Positions 33,496 to 44,100 of a DNA stretch of 64,000 bases are shown here, one piece after another. Under the pieces are notes generated by a model. The model made no database searches and was not told where the DNA came from. It was given only the letters and a program-made list of their open reading frames with translations. Both the position numbers and the translations under genes were made by a program. Position 1 is the first letter of the stretch; every line of letters starts with the position of its first letter. The stretch is from Coriobacteriaceae bacterium (GTDB taxonomy: Bacteria > Actinomycetota > Coriobacteriia > Coriobacteriales > Coriobacteriaceae), in NCBI GenBank assembly GCA_902362275.1, contig CABIWB010000001.1:14116-78115 (forward strand). Reading direction: 5' to 3'.

Positions 33496-34049
33496 AGGCC
33501 CTCGCACGTGCACTCCGAGCGCTGGGACATGCAGGCCCGGGCGTAGCGGGCGTCGGGGTGCGGCAGCGAGACGACGAGCAACTTGAGCGCGAGGCGCTCT
33601 CCGGCCACCACGGCCTCGAAGTTGCCGTAGTCGACCTGCGCGGTCCCCGGCGCCCACTCGAGCTCGAGATAGCCCTCTTCGGTGCCTTGGCGGTGAGCGT
33701 TTCGCCACTCGCGCACGTAGCGTCGCGCTGTGGAGTAGGAGCCCTTGTAGCCCCTCTCCGCGACCAGCCGGTCATAGATGCGCTTCGCGGTATGGCGCTG
33801 CTTGCGAGGTGCGCCCGAATCGGCCTCGAGAACGGCATCGATCCATGCGGCGTCGTCGGGTCCGAGTGCGCGGCGCGCCCTCGACCTCGGCTCCGGCGCC
33901 GCGGGCGACATGTCGGCCATATCGGCGTATTTGGCGACGGTGTTGCGGCTCAGCCCCAGCCTCCTCGCGATCTCCGCCCGCGGGACCCCCGCGGCGTCCA
34001 TCACGCGTATATCATTGACATCATCCAAGGGCACGGTCATCTCCTCCAT
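33496..34049 (-). pseudogene. istA: IS21-family transposase IstA, C-terminus missing
   Basis: About 185 codons: VPRAEIARRLGLSRNTVAKY (helix-turn-helix), HTAKRIYDRLVAERGYKGSY, YVREWRN, and the beginning of the rve catalytic domain with the first Asp in GTAQVDYGNFEAVV, then LVVSLPHPDARYARA and SQRSECTCEG, where it stops at the IS3 fragment. IstB is absent. Upstream sequence to about 34205 is the remaining IS21 end, which itself cuts the VirD4 gene. Confidence 0.75.
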
Positions 34050-34205
34050 CCTTTCCGGGCGGGTCCGTCCAAAGCCTTCGCCCGGAAAAACAATACGGCG
34101 AGGGCCGCGCCCCTGGTTCTTGGGGTGCGGCCCTCATGATCAAAATGCTCAATTCTTAATGCGCACGGTGCTCAAATCCCAGCGCTCATTCGGACCAGTT
34201 CTTAT

Positions 34206-35214
34206 TGCACATCAACACTGCGGAGTTCGTTGCCCCCGGAGGACAGGAGCTGCGAGGCGCGGCTGCGGGCGGGGTGCCCGTCGGGCAGCTGGCGCAGAAG
34301 TGCCTTGAGAGGGGCCGTCGGATCGGCTCCCTCGCCCTCGGTGCCCCGGCAAAGGACCTCGTTGACGGTCGCGAGGTGCTTCGCCCCGGCGGGGCACTCC
34401 TCAGAGCACGCGATCAGCAGTATCAGCGCGGAGCAGCCGCTCCGTGCCGACTCCGTCCAGTGAGAGGAGCCCTGCCCGCGCTCCTCTGGGAAGAGCACCA
34501 TGGCGATGGCGTCCGCCGCCTGTTCCGCCCCTTGGGAATTACCTTTCTCGGCGAGTTTGACCACGAGGTTGATGGGGTTGAAGCGGTGGCCACGATAGGG
34601 GTTCTGGGTGTCGAGCAGCAGCACATCGTAGCCGCGCCGCTCCAGCTCGGCCCCGGTGATCTCGATGAGCTCGTTTTTCACGTCCGTGACGGCGATGGAG
34701 ACCGGCTCGGAGCCGTTGGCCCCGTCACCATAGGTGAGCAGGTCGATGGTCGGAATGAGGCAGAAGCGCGTCTTGCCCGACCCCGTGGAGCCGTCGAGCA
34801 GCACGTGGCGCTCAGGCTCGAATAGGTACTTGCCCTTGGTGAAGCCGTATGCGAAGCCGCGCGCTTTGGGCTCGCTTTGCTGTCCCATGTGACGGAGCCC
34901 CTGACGAGCTCGGTTCCCGTCTTGATGCGGGCGCTGCCAAGGACGCCGCCGTCCTCGCCGCACCCCTTCGCCTGCTCCATCGAGAAGAAGAGCAGCGAGA
35001 TGAGGAAGAGCAGTGCGAGCGTGGCTGCGGTGCCCGCCGGATGGGCGGCGAAGCCGCCCGACAGCCACCAGTCGGGAACGGCGGTGAGATCGAAAGTGGG
35101 GATGGTGGTGATGGTGCCTCCGCTCAAAAGGTAATCCACTGGCCGGGCAAGTGCGGTGCAGCAAAATTCCCCGAGTGCCAGAGCGCTGATGAGGGAGGGG
35201 ATGAGGATTTCCAT
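34206..35214 (-). pseudogene. VirD4/TraG-type coupling protein, frameshifted and truncated
   Basis: The N-terminus lies in one frame (MEILIPSLISALALGEFCCT, two membrane helices, ELVRGSVTWD) and the continuation in another (GFAYGFTKGKYLFEPERHVL, Walker A GSTGSGKT, VTDVKNELIEITGAELERRG, FNPINLV, LLIACSEE). The frames switch near 34880. The C-terminal half with Walker B is gone, replaced by an IS21 end at about 34206. Coupling proteins bring the relaxosome to a type IV secretion channel, so this marks a former mobilisable or conjugative element. Confidence 0.8.
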
Positions 35215-35222
35215 TTCTCCCC

Positions 35223-35612
35223 CTAACTGCGCGCTGCGGAGATAAGCGCGCAGATGTTGTCCGCTGCTGCGGAGACGCGGCGCACCGCGCGGTCGGTGTT
35301 GGCGGCGGAGTCCCCGTCTGCCCCGAAGGTATTGAGCGCGCTAGCGCATTGGTTCAAGTTCGACCCGGCGTGCTTCAGGTCTGCGAATGCCTTGCGGAGC
35401 TCGGCGATGTCGATGTCCAGCGTGGGACGGGCCTCGGCGTCGCCAAGCAATCTCGTCCGCGCGAAGGCGGAAATGCTCATGCCCGCCTTGCGCGCACGTG
35501 AGCGGATGCGGGCGAGCTCGTTCTCGGTGACGCGGACGTAGATCCGCCTACGGCGTCCGATTGTGTTGTGCTGCTCGTCGCCTTCTCGGGCGATGTTCGT
35601 CTTGTCGTTCAT
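35223..35612 (-). CDS. MobC-like relaxosome accessory protein
   Basis: 129 residues. Ribbon-helix-helix start (RRRRIYVRVTENELARIRSR, ARKAGMSISAFARTRLLG) and a MobC-type C-terminal helix (ELRKAFADLKHAGSNLNQCA, SALNTFG). These proteins help a relaxase open the transfer origin. No relaxase is visible in the window. Start at 35612 behind TAAGGA; the longer frame would pass through the TTGTGGCAG sites. It sits 9 bp upstream of the dead VirD4 gene. Confidence 0.75.
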   Translation of the reverse strand: MNDKTNIAREGDEQHNTIGRRRRIYVRVTENELARIRSRARKAGMSISAFARTRLLGDAEARPTLDIDIAELRKAFADLKHAGSNLNQCASALNTFGADGDSAANTDRAVRRVSAAADNICALISAARS

Positions 35613-35632
35613 GGAAGTAATCCTTACGTCGG

Positions 35633-35665
35633 TTGTGGCAGAGCTTGTGGCAGGATTTGTGGCAG
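35633..35665 (+). repeat. Three TTGTGGCAG sites, candidate integrase arm sites (right)
   Basis: Exact TTGTGGCAG at 35633, 35645 and 35657 spaced by 12 nt, plus an imperfect inverted CTACCACAG near 35686. Same nonamer as at 17054-17095. The 459-bp gap 35613-36071 contains these sites, the att copy, a terminator and the first 39-nt repeat; no gene. Confidence 0.6.
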
Positions 35666-35783
35666 CAGGTCCGCTTCCACGGACTACCACAGGCTCCCTA
35701 GAATTACTTCCCGTTGCCGTTTTACGAGGTAGATACCCCTAATCAACTCTCATGCGTTTGCATGGCCTACGTAGATAATGCCC

Positions 35784-35831
35784 CTCATAACCCGGAGGTC
35801 GTAGGTTCAAATCCTGTCCCCGCGACCAAGA
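35784..35831 (+). other. Attachment site of the integrated island (right), partial tRNA-fMet
   Basis: 47 of 48 bp identical to 16965-17012, from the anticodon loop through CCA. The 5' half of the tRNA is absent, so this is not a functional tRNA gene. Same orientation as the left copy. Confidence 0.8.
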
Positions 35832-35838
35832 ACTTGCA

Positions 35839-35867
35839 GCTCGTCGGCTTAGCCGGCGAGCTTTTTT
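35839..35867 (+). terminator. Terminator after the right att copy
   Basis: GCTCGTCGGC / GCCGGCGAGC stem with a 3-nt loop and TTTTTT. Probably the original terminator of the tRNA before integration. Confidence 0.75.
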
Positions 35868-36022
35868 CATGCGTATTGATTGGGTGCTTTTTGGGTGTTA
35901 AGGCCATGGACGCTCGAATTACCCGATTTCGTTTTACGAGAGCCGGCTCAGGACGGCGCTTTCTCCGGTGCGTGGCGTGCTTGGATCACTTGGGTCACTT
36001 GGGTGATGTATCATGCTGTAAA

Positions 36023-36061
36023 GCGACAATGTCGCGACAGGAAAACGACGCTGTCGCATTG
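36023..36061. repeat. 39-nt palindromic repeat, upstream copy
   Basis: Contains the perfect palindrome TGTCGCGACA and further TGTCGC / GCGACG boxes. It ends 10 bp before the start codon of the AlbA_2-type gene, overlapping the place where the ribosome site sits. 36 of 39 positions match 37441-37479. Confidence 0.75.
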
Positions 36062-36071
36062 GAGGTTGCGC

Positions 36072-37439
36072 ATGAATGCAGAGGAGCTAAGAGGTCATCT
36101 TTCTGCCGGTGAAGGATTGATGGTCGAATTCAAGCGTTGCGGTTCGGGGCCACAAAACGACCTGTACGAGACCATCTGTTCGTTTGCGAATCGCCAAGGC
36201 GGCAACATCTTTATGGGCGTTGACGACGACGGTGCCGTTGTCGGCATTCCATCCGGCGCTGTTCGCAATATGCAGCGGATGGTTGTAAATGCGGTGAGCA
36301 ACCCAAAGCTGTTTCCCATTCCTCCGGTTATTGAAACTGAATCTATTGAGATCGATGGGGCATGGGTGATTAGGGTCTGGGTGCCCGTCGGGCCAGCCGT
36401 CTATAGTTTCAAGGGCGTGATATATGACAGAATCGCCGACGCGGACGTCAGGGTTACGGGCATTGAACAGATTACGATGCTGTACCTTCGCAAACAGAAC
36501 GAGTATTCCGAGCGACGTGTGTTCAAATATGTCGGAATCGATGATTTTGACCCAGCGACCATTCATCGTGCCCGTTCGCTTGCCGTAGCAAGAACGCTCG
36601 GCCATCCGTGGGGTTACATGGACGATGAGGAGCTGTTGAGGAGCGCCAAGCTATATCGAAAAGACCGCAGGACGGGAGATGAGGGCTACACCCTTGCGTC
36701 CGTTTTGCTGTTTGGCAAAGAAGAGTGCATTTCGGATGTGTGCCCGGCATACAAGACTGATGCAGTCGCAAGGATCGAGAACGAAGATCGGTATGACGAT
36801 AGGATGACGTTCACGGGCAATCTCATCGACTCGTACGATGGGCTTATTCGCTTTGCGAAAAAATACATGCAAGATCGGTTTGTTCTTATAGATGGGCAGC
36901 GAATCAGTGCTCGTGACATCATGGTTCGAGAGATCGTTGCGAACTTACTGATTCATCGTGAGTACATCAGTCCCTTTCCAGCTAAGCTCGTGATCACCCG
37001 CTCGCAGCTTGTTACGGAAAATGCAAGCAGAGCTATGTTCGAGGGCAGGCTAACGTTGTCAGATTTCAACCCCGTTTCAAAAAACCCGAGCATAGCGGGG
37101 GTCTTTAAGGAAATTGGATACGCTGAGGAGCTCGGAAGTGGGTTCCGTAACATACAGCGGTGTTCATTGGCGTACAGCGGCAGATCGGCGATTCTTGAGG
37201 ATGGAGACGTTTTCAAAGCCTCCGTGTCCCTCACGCCCATTGCGGCCGCTCGAGGTGGAGAGGGTGCCTTCGAGGCCGCAAGGGTGCTGTGCGAGCGGGA
37301 CGGCTTCATAAGCTCGTCGACGCTTTCGGAATATCTGGGTGTTACGACGAGGACAGCGCAGCGTCACATCCGCCGCCTGCTGGATGATGGGTTGATTAGC
37401 GAGGACCCGGTTCACGCTCGGAGTTATATTATGAAATAG
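36072..37439 (+). CDS. AlbA_2/Schlafen-type DNA-binding regulator with ATPase-like domain
   Basis: 455 residues. N-terminal AlbA_2 domain (VEFKRCGSGPQNDLYETICS, FANRQGGNIFMGVDDDGAVV), central HATPase_c_4-like part (ISARDIMVREIVANLLIHRE, YISPFPAKLVITRSQLVTEN, GYAEELGSGFRNIQR), and a C-terminal winged helix (ERDGFISSSTLSEYLGVTTR, TAQRHIRRLLDDGLI). Such proteins are transcriptional regulators, and many lie in defence or mobile contexts. The ATG at 36072 has GGAGG 7 nt upstream. Two palindromic 39-nt repeats flank it exactly, one over the promoter and one touching the stop, suggesting binding of its own product. The first gene outside the island. Confidence 0.85.
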   Translation: MNAEELRGHLSAGEGLMVEFKRCGSGPQNDLYETICSFANRQGGNIFMGVDDDGAVVGIPSGAVRNMQRMVVNAVSNPKLFPIPPVIETESIEIDGAWVIRVWVPVGPAVYSFKGVIYDRIADADVRVTGIEQITMLYLRKQNEYSERRVFKYVGIDDFDPATIHRARSLAVARTLGHPWGYMDDEELLRSAKLYRKDRRTGDEGYTLASVLLFGKEECISDVCPAYKTDAVARIENEDRYDDRMTFTGNLIDSYDGLIRFAKKYMQDRFVLIDGQRISARDIMVREIVANLLIHREYISPFPAKLVITRSQLVTENASRAMFEGRLTLSDFNPVSKNPSIAGVFKEIGYAEELGSGFRNIQRCSLAYSGRSAILEDGDVFKASVSLTPIAAARGGEGAFEAARVLCERDGFISSSTLSEYLGVTTRTAQRHIRRLLDDGLISEDPVHARSYIMK

Positions 37440-38042
37440 CGCGGCAATGTCGCGACAGGAATGCGACGCTGTCGCATTGCCTGTATAAGACAAAATCGGG
37501 GCATATAGCAGCCTGTCAAGGGCGTTGATTAATTCGTTGGCAAGCTCCAGCTGGCTGGCTCCGCCGCGATCTTCGATAACCATGTAAAGCCATTTTGCCT
37601 CTGTCGGCCTAGTGAATACTGGCACAAGCCGACCCAGGTCGGATCTTGCTTGCGGGCCGGTCGCTAACTTGATTCTCTCGCAACCCTTGAGGCATCCGAC
37701 GTTGGTTAGTCCAAGGTGACGGCTTTGGCTCTCTACGATGGTTCTATAGAGGGGCCACGTTGACTCATCGCCGAAGGTGGCGTCATTGATCAGCGCGTTT
37801 CCATCTCGGTAAAACGGATTAAACATTACCGGGATGGTATAGCCGGGCGCATCGATGGCGAGCTTTGAGCTAAGGGTAGAGCGTTCGGATTTGATGAAGC
37901 CGCTTTTGACGAGCAGGTTGTTTTCGGCAGCTTCGGATCGCATCGTCCTCATAGTCCCGCCGGGTCGGAGCGATATCGATAGCAGGTTGCGGAGTAACAC
38001 CCAGTCCTGAAGGGGTTCGAGGTAGCGCGCAGAGATGCGCAT
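37164..38042 (-). pseudogene. Unrecognised protein, probably truncated at the 39-nt repeat
   Basis: From MRISARYLEPLQDWVLLRNL to about 37490 the frame reads like real protein (MFNPFYRDGNALINDATFGD, YRTIVESQSRHLGL, FTRPTEAKWLYMVIEDRGGA, SQLELANELINALDRLLY). After that it enters the repeat and runs antisense through the end of the regulator gene to 37164, which cannot be native. I infer a truncated gene of about 185 codons. An alternative start at 38096 would run through the poly-G/C tract as a proline run (codons 6-10), which would make this frame switchable. Family unknown. Confidence 0.4.
37441..37479. repeat. 39-nt palindromic repeat, downstream copy
   Basis: Begins one base after the stop codon at 37439. 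It differs from the upstream copy at three positions only. Same TGTCGCGACA core. Confidence 0.75.
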
Positions 38043-38066
38043 TTGCCAAAATCTGAGGGCAAATTC

Positions 38067-38083
38067 GGGGGGGGGGGGGGGGG
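38067..38083 (+). repeat. Homopolymer of 17 G
   Basis: An unbroken run of 17 G between the divergent minus-strand frame and the giant adhesin gene. It ends 4 nt before a TATAGT. Runs this long are rare in chromosomes and slip during replication. Confidence 0.85.
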
Positions 38084-38087
38084 ATGC

Positions 38088-38103
38088 TATAGTCAAGACT
38101 ATA
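38088..38103 (+). promoter_or_regulatory. Candidate -10 / palindrome of the adhesin gene
   Basis: TATAGTCAAGACTATA, a perfect 7-2-7 palindrome whose first six bases make a good -10 (TATAGT), 27 bp before the ATG at 38120. The G-tract fills the place of the -35 to -10 spacer. The palindrome also gives TATAGT for the opposite strand. Confidence 0.5.
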
Positions 38104-38119
38104 TGTAACCAAAACGGTC

Positions 38120-41100
38120 ATGAATGGACATATCGTGTGCAAACGTACTGCTAACCGCACCCGCGCCGCACGTTTCGCAACCTCGCAGCGCCGTGCACGC
38201 CGCCCGCTCATCATCGCGCTCCTCATGGGGGCGCTCGCCTTGACCTCCGTGCCCGCCGCATTCGCCGCGACGCAGGGCCCGGGCGGCCAGGCCCCGGCAG
38301 ACGAGAACCTCGTGACGGGGATCAAATCGCCCAAGAACGCGACTATCGACCTGTTTGACTACTGGATCATCGCGGAGGACACCCCGGACAACAATGATCC
38401 GAGCAACTGGCGGGATGTCGGGATCAACCAAGGGCACGAGTTACGCTTCAGCGACGCGGGCAGGTATGAGAGACCCACATCGAACTCCATCAACGCATGG
38501 ACGGGCAAGAGCGGCAAGCCCTACTTCGGCATCGTCCAGCCGACCCTCGGGCCGGATGGCTACCCCGTGCTCAAGGCTGGAAACATCTACCAGTCCAAGG
38601 GTGGGCTCACAACAGAGGAACAGTCCCTCGCGTATCTCTTCAACGATGCGCCCGTGCCCGGCAAGCGAACCCATCGTGACGTCAAGGGCCTCGTGCAGTA
38701 CATCAACGGCTATTACACGTATGACTGCACCAAGAACTTCGCCATCTACAACGCGGAGCAGAACAAGTTCGACCTCTACAAGCAGCCGGGTGTGAAGGCC
38801 AACACGGGCTCCAAGACGCTCGGCCAGTTCTTCCCCTTTGCCAGCGAGAATGAGGTGTTTGAGAGGGGTGCCAGTGGTGCCCTGGTTCCCAAGGACATTG
38901 ACGCGAAGAATCCGGTGATGAACCACTATTTCGGACTCGACCTCACTGCCGATTTCACCCAGCCCGCGAGCGGCATGGTGGCGGGTAAGGACATGAAGTT
39001 CGAGTTCTCGGGCGACGACGACGTGTGGGTCTTCATCGACGGCGTGCTCGTGGGCGATTTGGGCGGCGTCCATGGAGCCGCGTCGCTCTCCATCAACTTC
39101 AAGACCGGCGAGGTCAAACTCGGCGACGCACGCAAGAATCCCAATACGACCTGGGGCGGCAAGGAGACCACGCTGCGCGCGTGCTTCGAGGAGGCCCTCG
39201 GCAAGGAAAAGGCCGCCGCGTACTTCAAGGAGGGCACGAACGCCTTCCTGCCCGGTAGCTACCACACGCTCAAGTTCTTCTACCTCGAGCGCGGCAACAC
39301 CGATTCCAACATGAAGCTCATGTTCAACCTGCAGCGCGTGGCGCAGAGCACCATCCGCAAGGACGACCAATACGGCGCCCCCGTGCCGGGTGCCCAGTTC
39401 GCGCTTTACGCCGCGGAGCGCACTGGCGAGGGCGAGAGCGTGCAGTACACCCAGAAGGGGGATAGGCCCATCTGGCAGGGCGCCACGAACGCGGCGGGCA
39501 ACATCAACATCATGACGCCCGACGGAAAGCGTCCCTATGACTTCGACGAGGCGCATAACAACAAAGGCCAGGATTACTACATATTGAAGGAGCTCTCCGC
39601 GCCCGAGGGCTATCGCACGAGCCCCGAGGCGTGGTTGCGTTACATGCCGAGCCACGGCGACGGCCAGGACGGCTTCTTGGTGTGCGAGAACCGGTGGGAC
39701 TCCGGCGTGTACGCGCGCCCCAATCAGGTGACCGTGGTGAATGAAGAGAACGTCGTCACGGACGTTCAAGGGACTAGGCATGAGGTTTCAGACGGGAATA
39801 CCCTGCTTGCCGTGGTGCTCAAGCGTCATCCGGACAAGAAGGATTGGCATCCCGTCGGCGGAGAGCACGGCGCGTGGAAGGTCTCGGACGCGGGAATGAC
39901 GAGTGTCGCGCAGCTCAACGGGCTCATGCGTGAGGGCTATACGCACGTCTTCTCCAAGAACGATGAGCAGTGGAGCGTCGACTTGGGCGACCTGCCGGGC
40001 GACCCCACCGACTACCCCTTCATGACGGCGACGCCGCAAAATGCGGATTACGCCATCGGCTACTACTTGGTGGATATGGATCGCACCGCTCTGGAAAAGC
40101 TCATCGCGAGCGGTCACGATCCCATCACGAAGGACAACGCGCATTTTCTGGATTCAACGGGCGCGAAGGGCAACTTCAAGCGAGAGAGCTACGCGACCCT
40201 GCATGTGACCGACACGATTAACGGTCTTGCCGTGCAGAAGCTCGACGATGCGGGCAATCCCATCAACGGCGTTACCTTCCAGCTTTTCCGCGCTGATCAG
40301 ATGGAAATGGTCGGCGAGGGGGCGGATGCCAAGCTGGTGCCTAAGGCCAACGAGCTTCCGTACATGGAGCGCACGACGAAGAACATGATCGACGTCCCTT
40401 CGATCGCCCTCGATGGCACGGCGTATTTCGACCGCATCGTCAAGCACGATACGCCGCCTGCGGATACGTATTACATCGTCGAGAAAGATGTGCCCAAGGG
40501 GTATGCGGGCGCCGTCGACCCCATTCGCGTCATCGTCGATGCTGACGGAGTGCACGCCGACGCGGGCGTGGCCGGTGACGACGTCATGGTCTCCGTGGGC
40601 ATCGGCTCGCTCATCGATTCTATGAATCACTACGGCAGCAACGACGGTGTCGAGGTGACGCTCCACGATGTGGTGGCGCAGCTTCGCGTCGGTACGGTGA
40701 CTGACAGCGAGACGCCCGGGTTCTATAGGATCGGCGGTTGGGAAAAACCCGCGCCTGAGGCCGAGCAGCAAGATCTGTACTTGCGCTATTCCGACGAGAG
40801 CGCCACGCACGAATACGTCTGGAATAATAAGCATGAGCCCAAGAGCGGCACGCGATTCACGACCGATGAGGGTTTTATCCGCGCTGCGGTCAAGCAGGAC
40901 GCCGAGTCGTGCGATCAAAATCACGGTATCGGCACCTGGGATGACTTGGGGACCAAGGACATCACCAATCTCTTCACCGGCTCAACTGTGGTCCACGTGA
41001 CGAACCATCGCGTCGCCTCGCTCGAGGTGGAAAAGCAGGTCGTGATCCCCGAGGGGCTCACCGGTCCCGTCGATTGGAAGGACAAGGTCTTCACGTTTGA

Positions 41101-44100
41101 CTTCGAGTTCAAGGACAAGGATGGCAAGCCGCTCGCCGGGGAATTTGACGCACGCGTGTTCGGCGCCGACGGCGTGCAGCGCGGCGACGACTTCAAGATC
41201 GCGAGCCGCGGCACCCATACTCTCAAGCACGGTGAGGTCATGCGCGTGTACGGCTTGCCGGATGGGGCGACCTATACGGTGAGCGAGCCCGTGGAGCAGA
41301 TGCCCGAGGGCTTTACCCAGACGCTGCCGCTCGATGGGGCGGGCAAACCCACAACCGCCACGGGTGCGATCAAGCTGGGCGATACATCCCGCGTGCTGTT
41401 CGAGAACACGTACACGCCTGCGCCCGCCGTGCTCGACCCGGCAACGTGGCAGATTAAGAAGGAGTTCGTCGACGCCCAGGGCACGTCCGCGTGGGATCTC
41501 AAGTTCAACGCGAATCCGGCGTTCACCTTCGTGCTGGATACCGACCCGGGCACGCCGATGCCTGATGGCGCGACTCTCAATGAGAATAACCGCCTCCAGT
41601 CGACCATCGTGATCAATCGCGAGGATGAGCAGGCGGGGTACGCCAAGAGCTTCGGCGCCATCCATTACGAGCATCCGGGCACCTACCTGTATGCGCTTGC
41701 CGAGAAGACGCCGGATGCCGCCGACCGCATCCCTGGCGTGTCGTATTCCGACGCCGCGTATCGCGTGGTGGTGACCGTCTCTGATGATAAGGCGGGCAAA
41801 CTCGTCGCAGACGTTCGGCTGCGCAAACTCGCTGACGATGCCGGCGTTCCACAAGGCGATAACGATGCCGGGGTACCCGTTGAGCCTCAGAACGGCGTTC
41901 ACACCGCGCTCTTTAAGAACGTTTTCGCCCTGAATGAGGTTCAGATCGGCCCGTTGGCGACGAAGGTCCTCAATGGGCGTGGTTTCTCCGCCGACGGCTC
42001 GGGTGCGGGCGAGTTCACGTTCCGCATGCGGCCCGCCGGCGACCATGCGGCTGACACTCCCATGCCCGAGGGCACTGCGGGCGATGGTGCATCTCGATAC
42101 ATCGAGGTGCACAACAAGGGCTCGATGCTCTCCTTCGGACAACCCACGTTCACGTTCGAGCATCTAAACGGTGCTGATAAGCGGACTGGTCGCTTCGACT
42201 ATGAGCTGTTCGAGGTCATCCCCGATGATGCCGTCAACGCCGATGGGGTGAGATGGGATGCCGCGACGGCCGATCAGAAACTTGCCGGCGGCTTTGCCAA
42301 GCAGGGCATGACATATGACTCGACGCGCTTCGTCGCGCGGGTGAACCTCACGCTCCAGGATTCCCCGATCAAGCGCACTGGTGGCACAGAGGCGCTCGCT
42401 GCCACGATTACCTACTACCAGGTCACGGGGCTGAACGAGCAGGGCGCTTGGACGGGTTCTGACAACGATCTGACTCCGGTTGAGCCTACGCCCGGCGGTG
42501 CCGACCGCGTTGAGTTCCATAACACGTATCGTGCCGCTGCCTCAACGGCGGGCATCAGACTCACCAAGACGCTTGAGGGCCGCGATATGAAGGACAAGGA
42601 GTTCTCGTTCACGATCGAGGGCGCCGATGAGGAGTCTCGCAAGCTGCTGGCTGAGACGGACAAGAGCTTCAGCGCTCCTGCGGCGATGAGCGGCGAGAAG
42701 GCCGTTATGGACGGCAAACTCCAGCTTAAGTTTGACCAGTCGCATGCGGGCTGTACGTATACGTACTACATCAAGGAGGTCACGCCCCTGTGGGGTGGTG
42801 AGCAGATGCCCGGCCTCGTTGGCGGTTGGGACAATTCGATTTACCGTCTTGAATACCGCGTGACCGACAACCTCGATGGCACGCTCAAGGTAGTTCCAAG
42901 GCTCTATCGTACGTACGATCGCTCGGGTGCCATCGTCAACATTCCTCTCGACCTGGGCACGCACACTGATTCCAGCGGCGTGATTACGCTCGATTTCGTG
43001 AACCGTTACAGTGCGAGCACGACCTTCGCCGGCATCGAAGTCGCCAAGACCATGTATGGCAAGGACCTGGAGGACAAGCAATTCGGCTTCACCTTGGAAC
43101 CGGTCGACCCAGCCTCGGCGCAGAAGATGCTCGACCGCGGCCTTCCCGCCGATGAGGAGCAGCTCGAGCGCATCTTCGCCGCCGGGGAGGCTCCGGAGGG
43201 CGAGCCGCACCTGATGGAGAAGCTCAAGGGCCTGAAGTTCACGCAGGCGGATGCAGGGAAGACGTATTCGTATCGGGTTAAGGAGAATGTCGATCCCGCA
43301 TGGGATGAGGACGGCGAGGCGCCCGGCGTTCAGGCCGATGGCGTGACCTATGACCGCTCGCAGTTCCTGGTCTCCATCACGCCTGCGGACAAGGGCGACG
43401 GAACCATGAAGACCGTGACCACGGTCGCGCGCACGCACGACGCGCTCACGGGCGATCAGCTGGCAGAGTCCGGGCTGATCGGCACGTGGGATAGCGACAA
43501 CCCCGCAGAGGGCCAGGCCGCAAACCCGCAGGTGCCCTTTGTGAACAGATATAAGGCAAGGCCCGGCGCCCTCCAGTTCGACCGCTTCACCAAGCGTCTT
43601 GTCGGCCGCGATTGGTCCGCTGCGGACTCCTTTGAGTTCACCTGCGAGCAGATGTCCTTCAGCTCTGGCGGACATGACTACAAGCCGGGCGATGAGGGCT
43701 TCGTCTCTGTGCCGCTCGTTGTCTCGCCGGTGAATGCCGAGTCGCCTCAGGACGAGAACGGCTTCAAGCTGTTTGGGATTTCGACGAGCCCGGACGTCCT
43801 GTACGAGCAGAGCGGAAGGTACGACTACCGCCTTCGTGAGAAAGTCCCCGCCGACGCGGTCAACGCGGCGGGCGTGCGCTATGAGAACGCGACGGACGAG
43901 CAGAAGGCGGCCGGCGGCTTCGTCCAGGACGGCGTCGTGTACAGCAATCGCGAGGTCCGCTTTACGGTTTCCACATTCGACCTCGGCACGGGCGACGTCT
44001 TTGTGATCGGACCCATCCTGCAGGACGGGCCGCAGGAGGATGGCGCGTACTTCACCAACAAGGTGCGCCGGACGGATACGGCCCTCATGGCCAAGAAGGT

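Noticed and set aside
31825..33708. 627-codon minus-strand gene
   Set aside because: It is an antisense shadow of corA joined to the end of the truncated IS1595 transposase.
17271..35783. Complete conjugative element or prophage
   Set aside because: Only MobC-like and broken VirD4 genes are present; no relaxase, T4SS, integrase or phage structural gene is visible.
35784..35831. Second tRNA-Met gene
   Set aside because: Only the anticodon-loop-to-CCA part is present; there is no 5' acceptor or D-arm.
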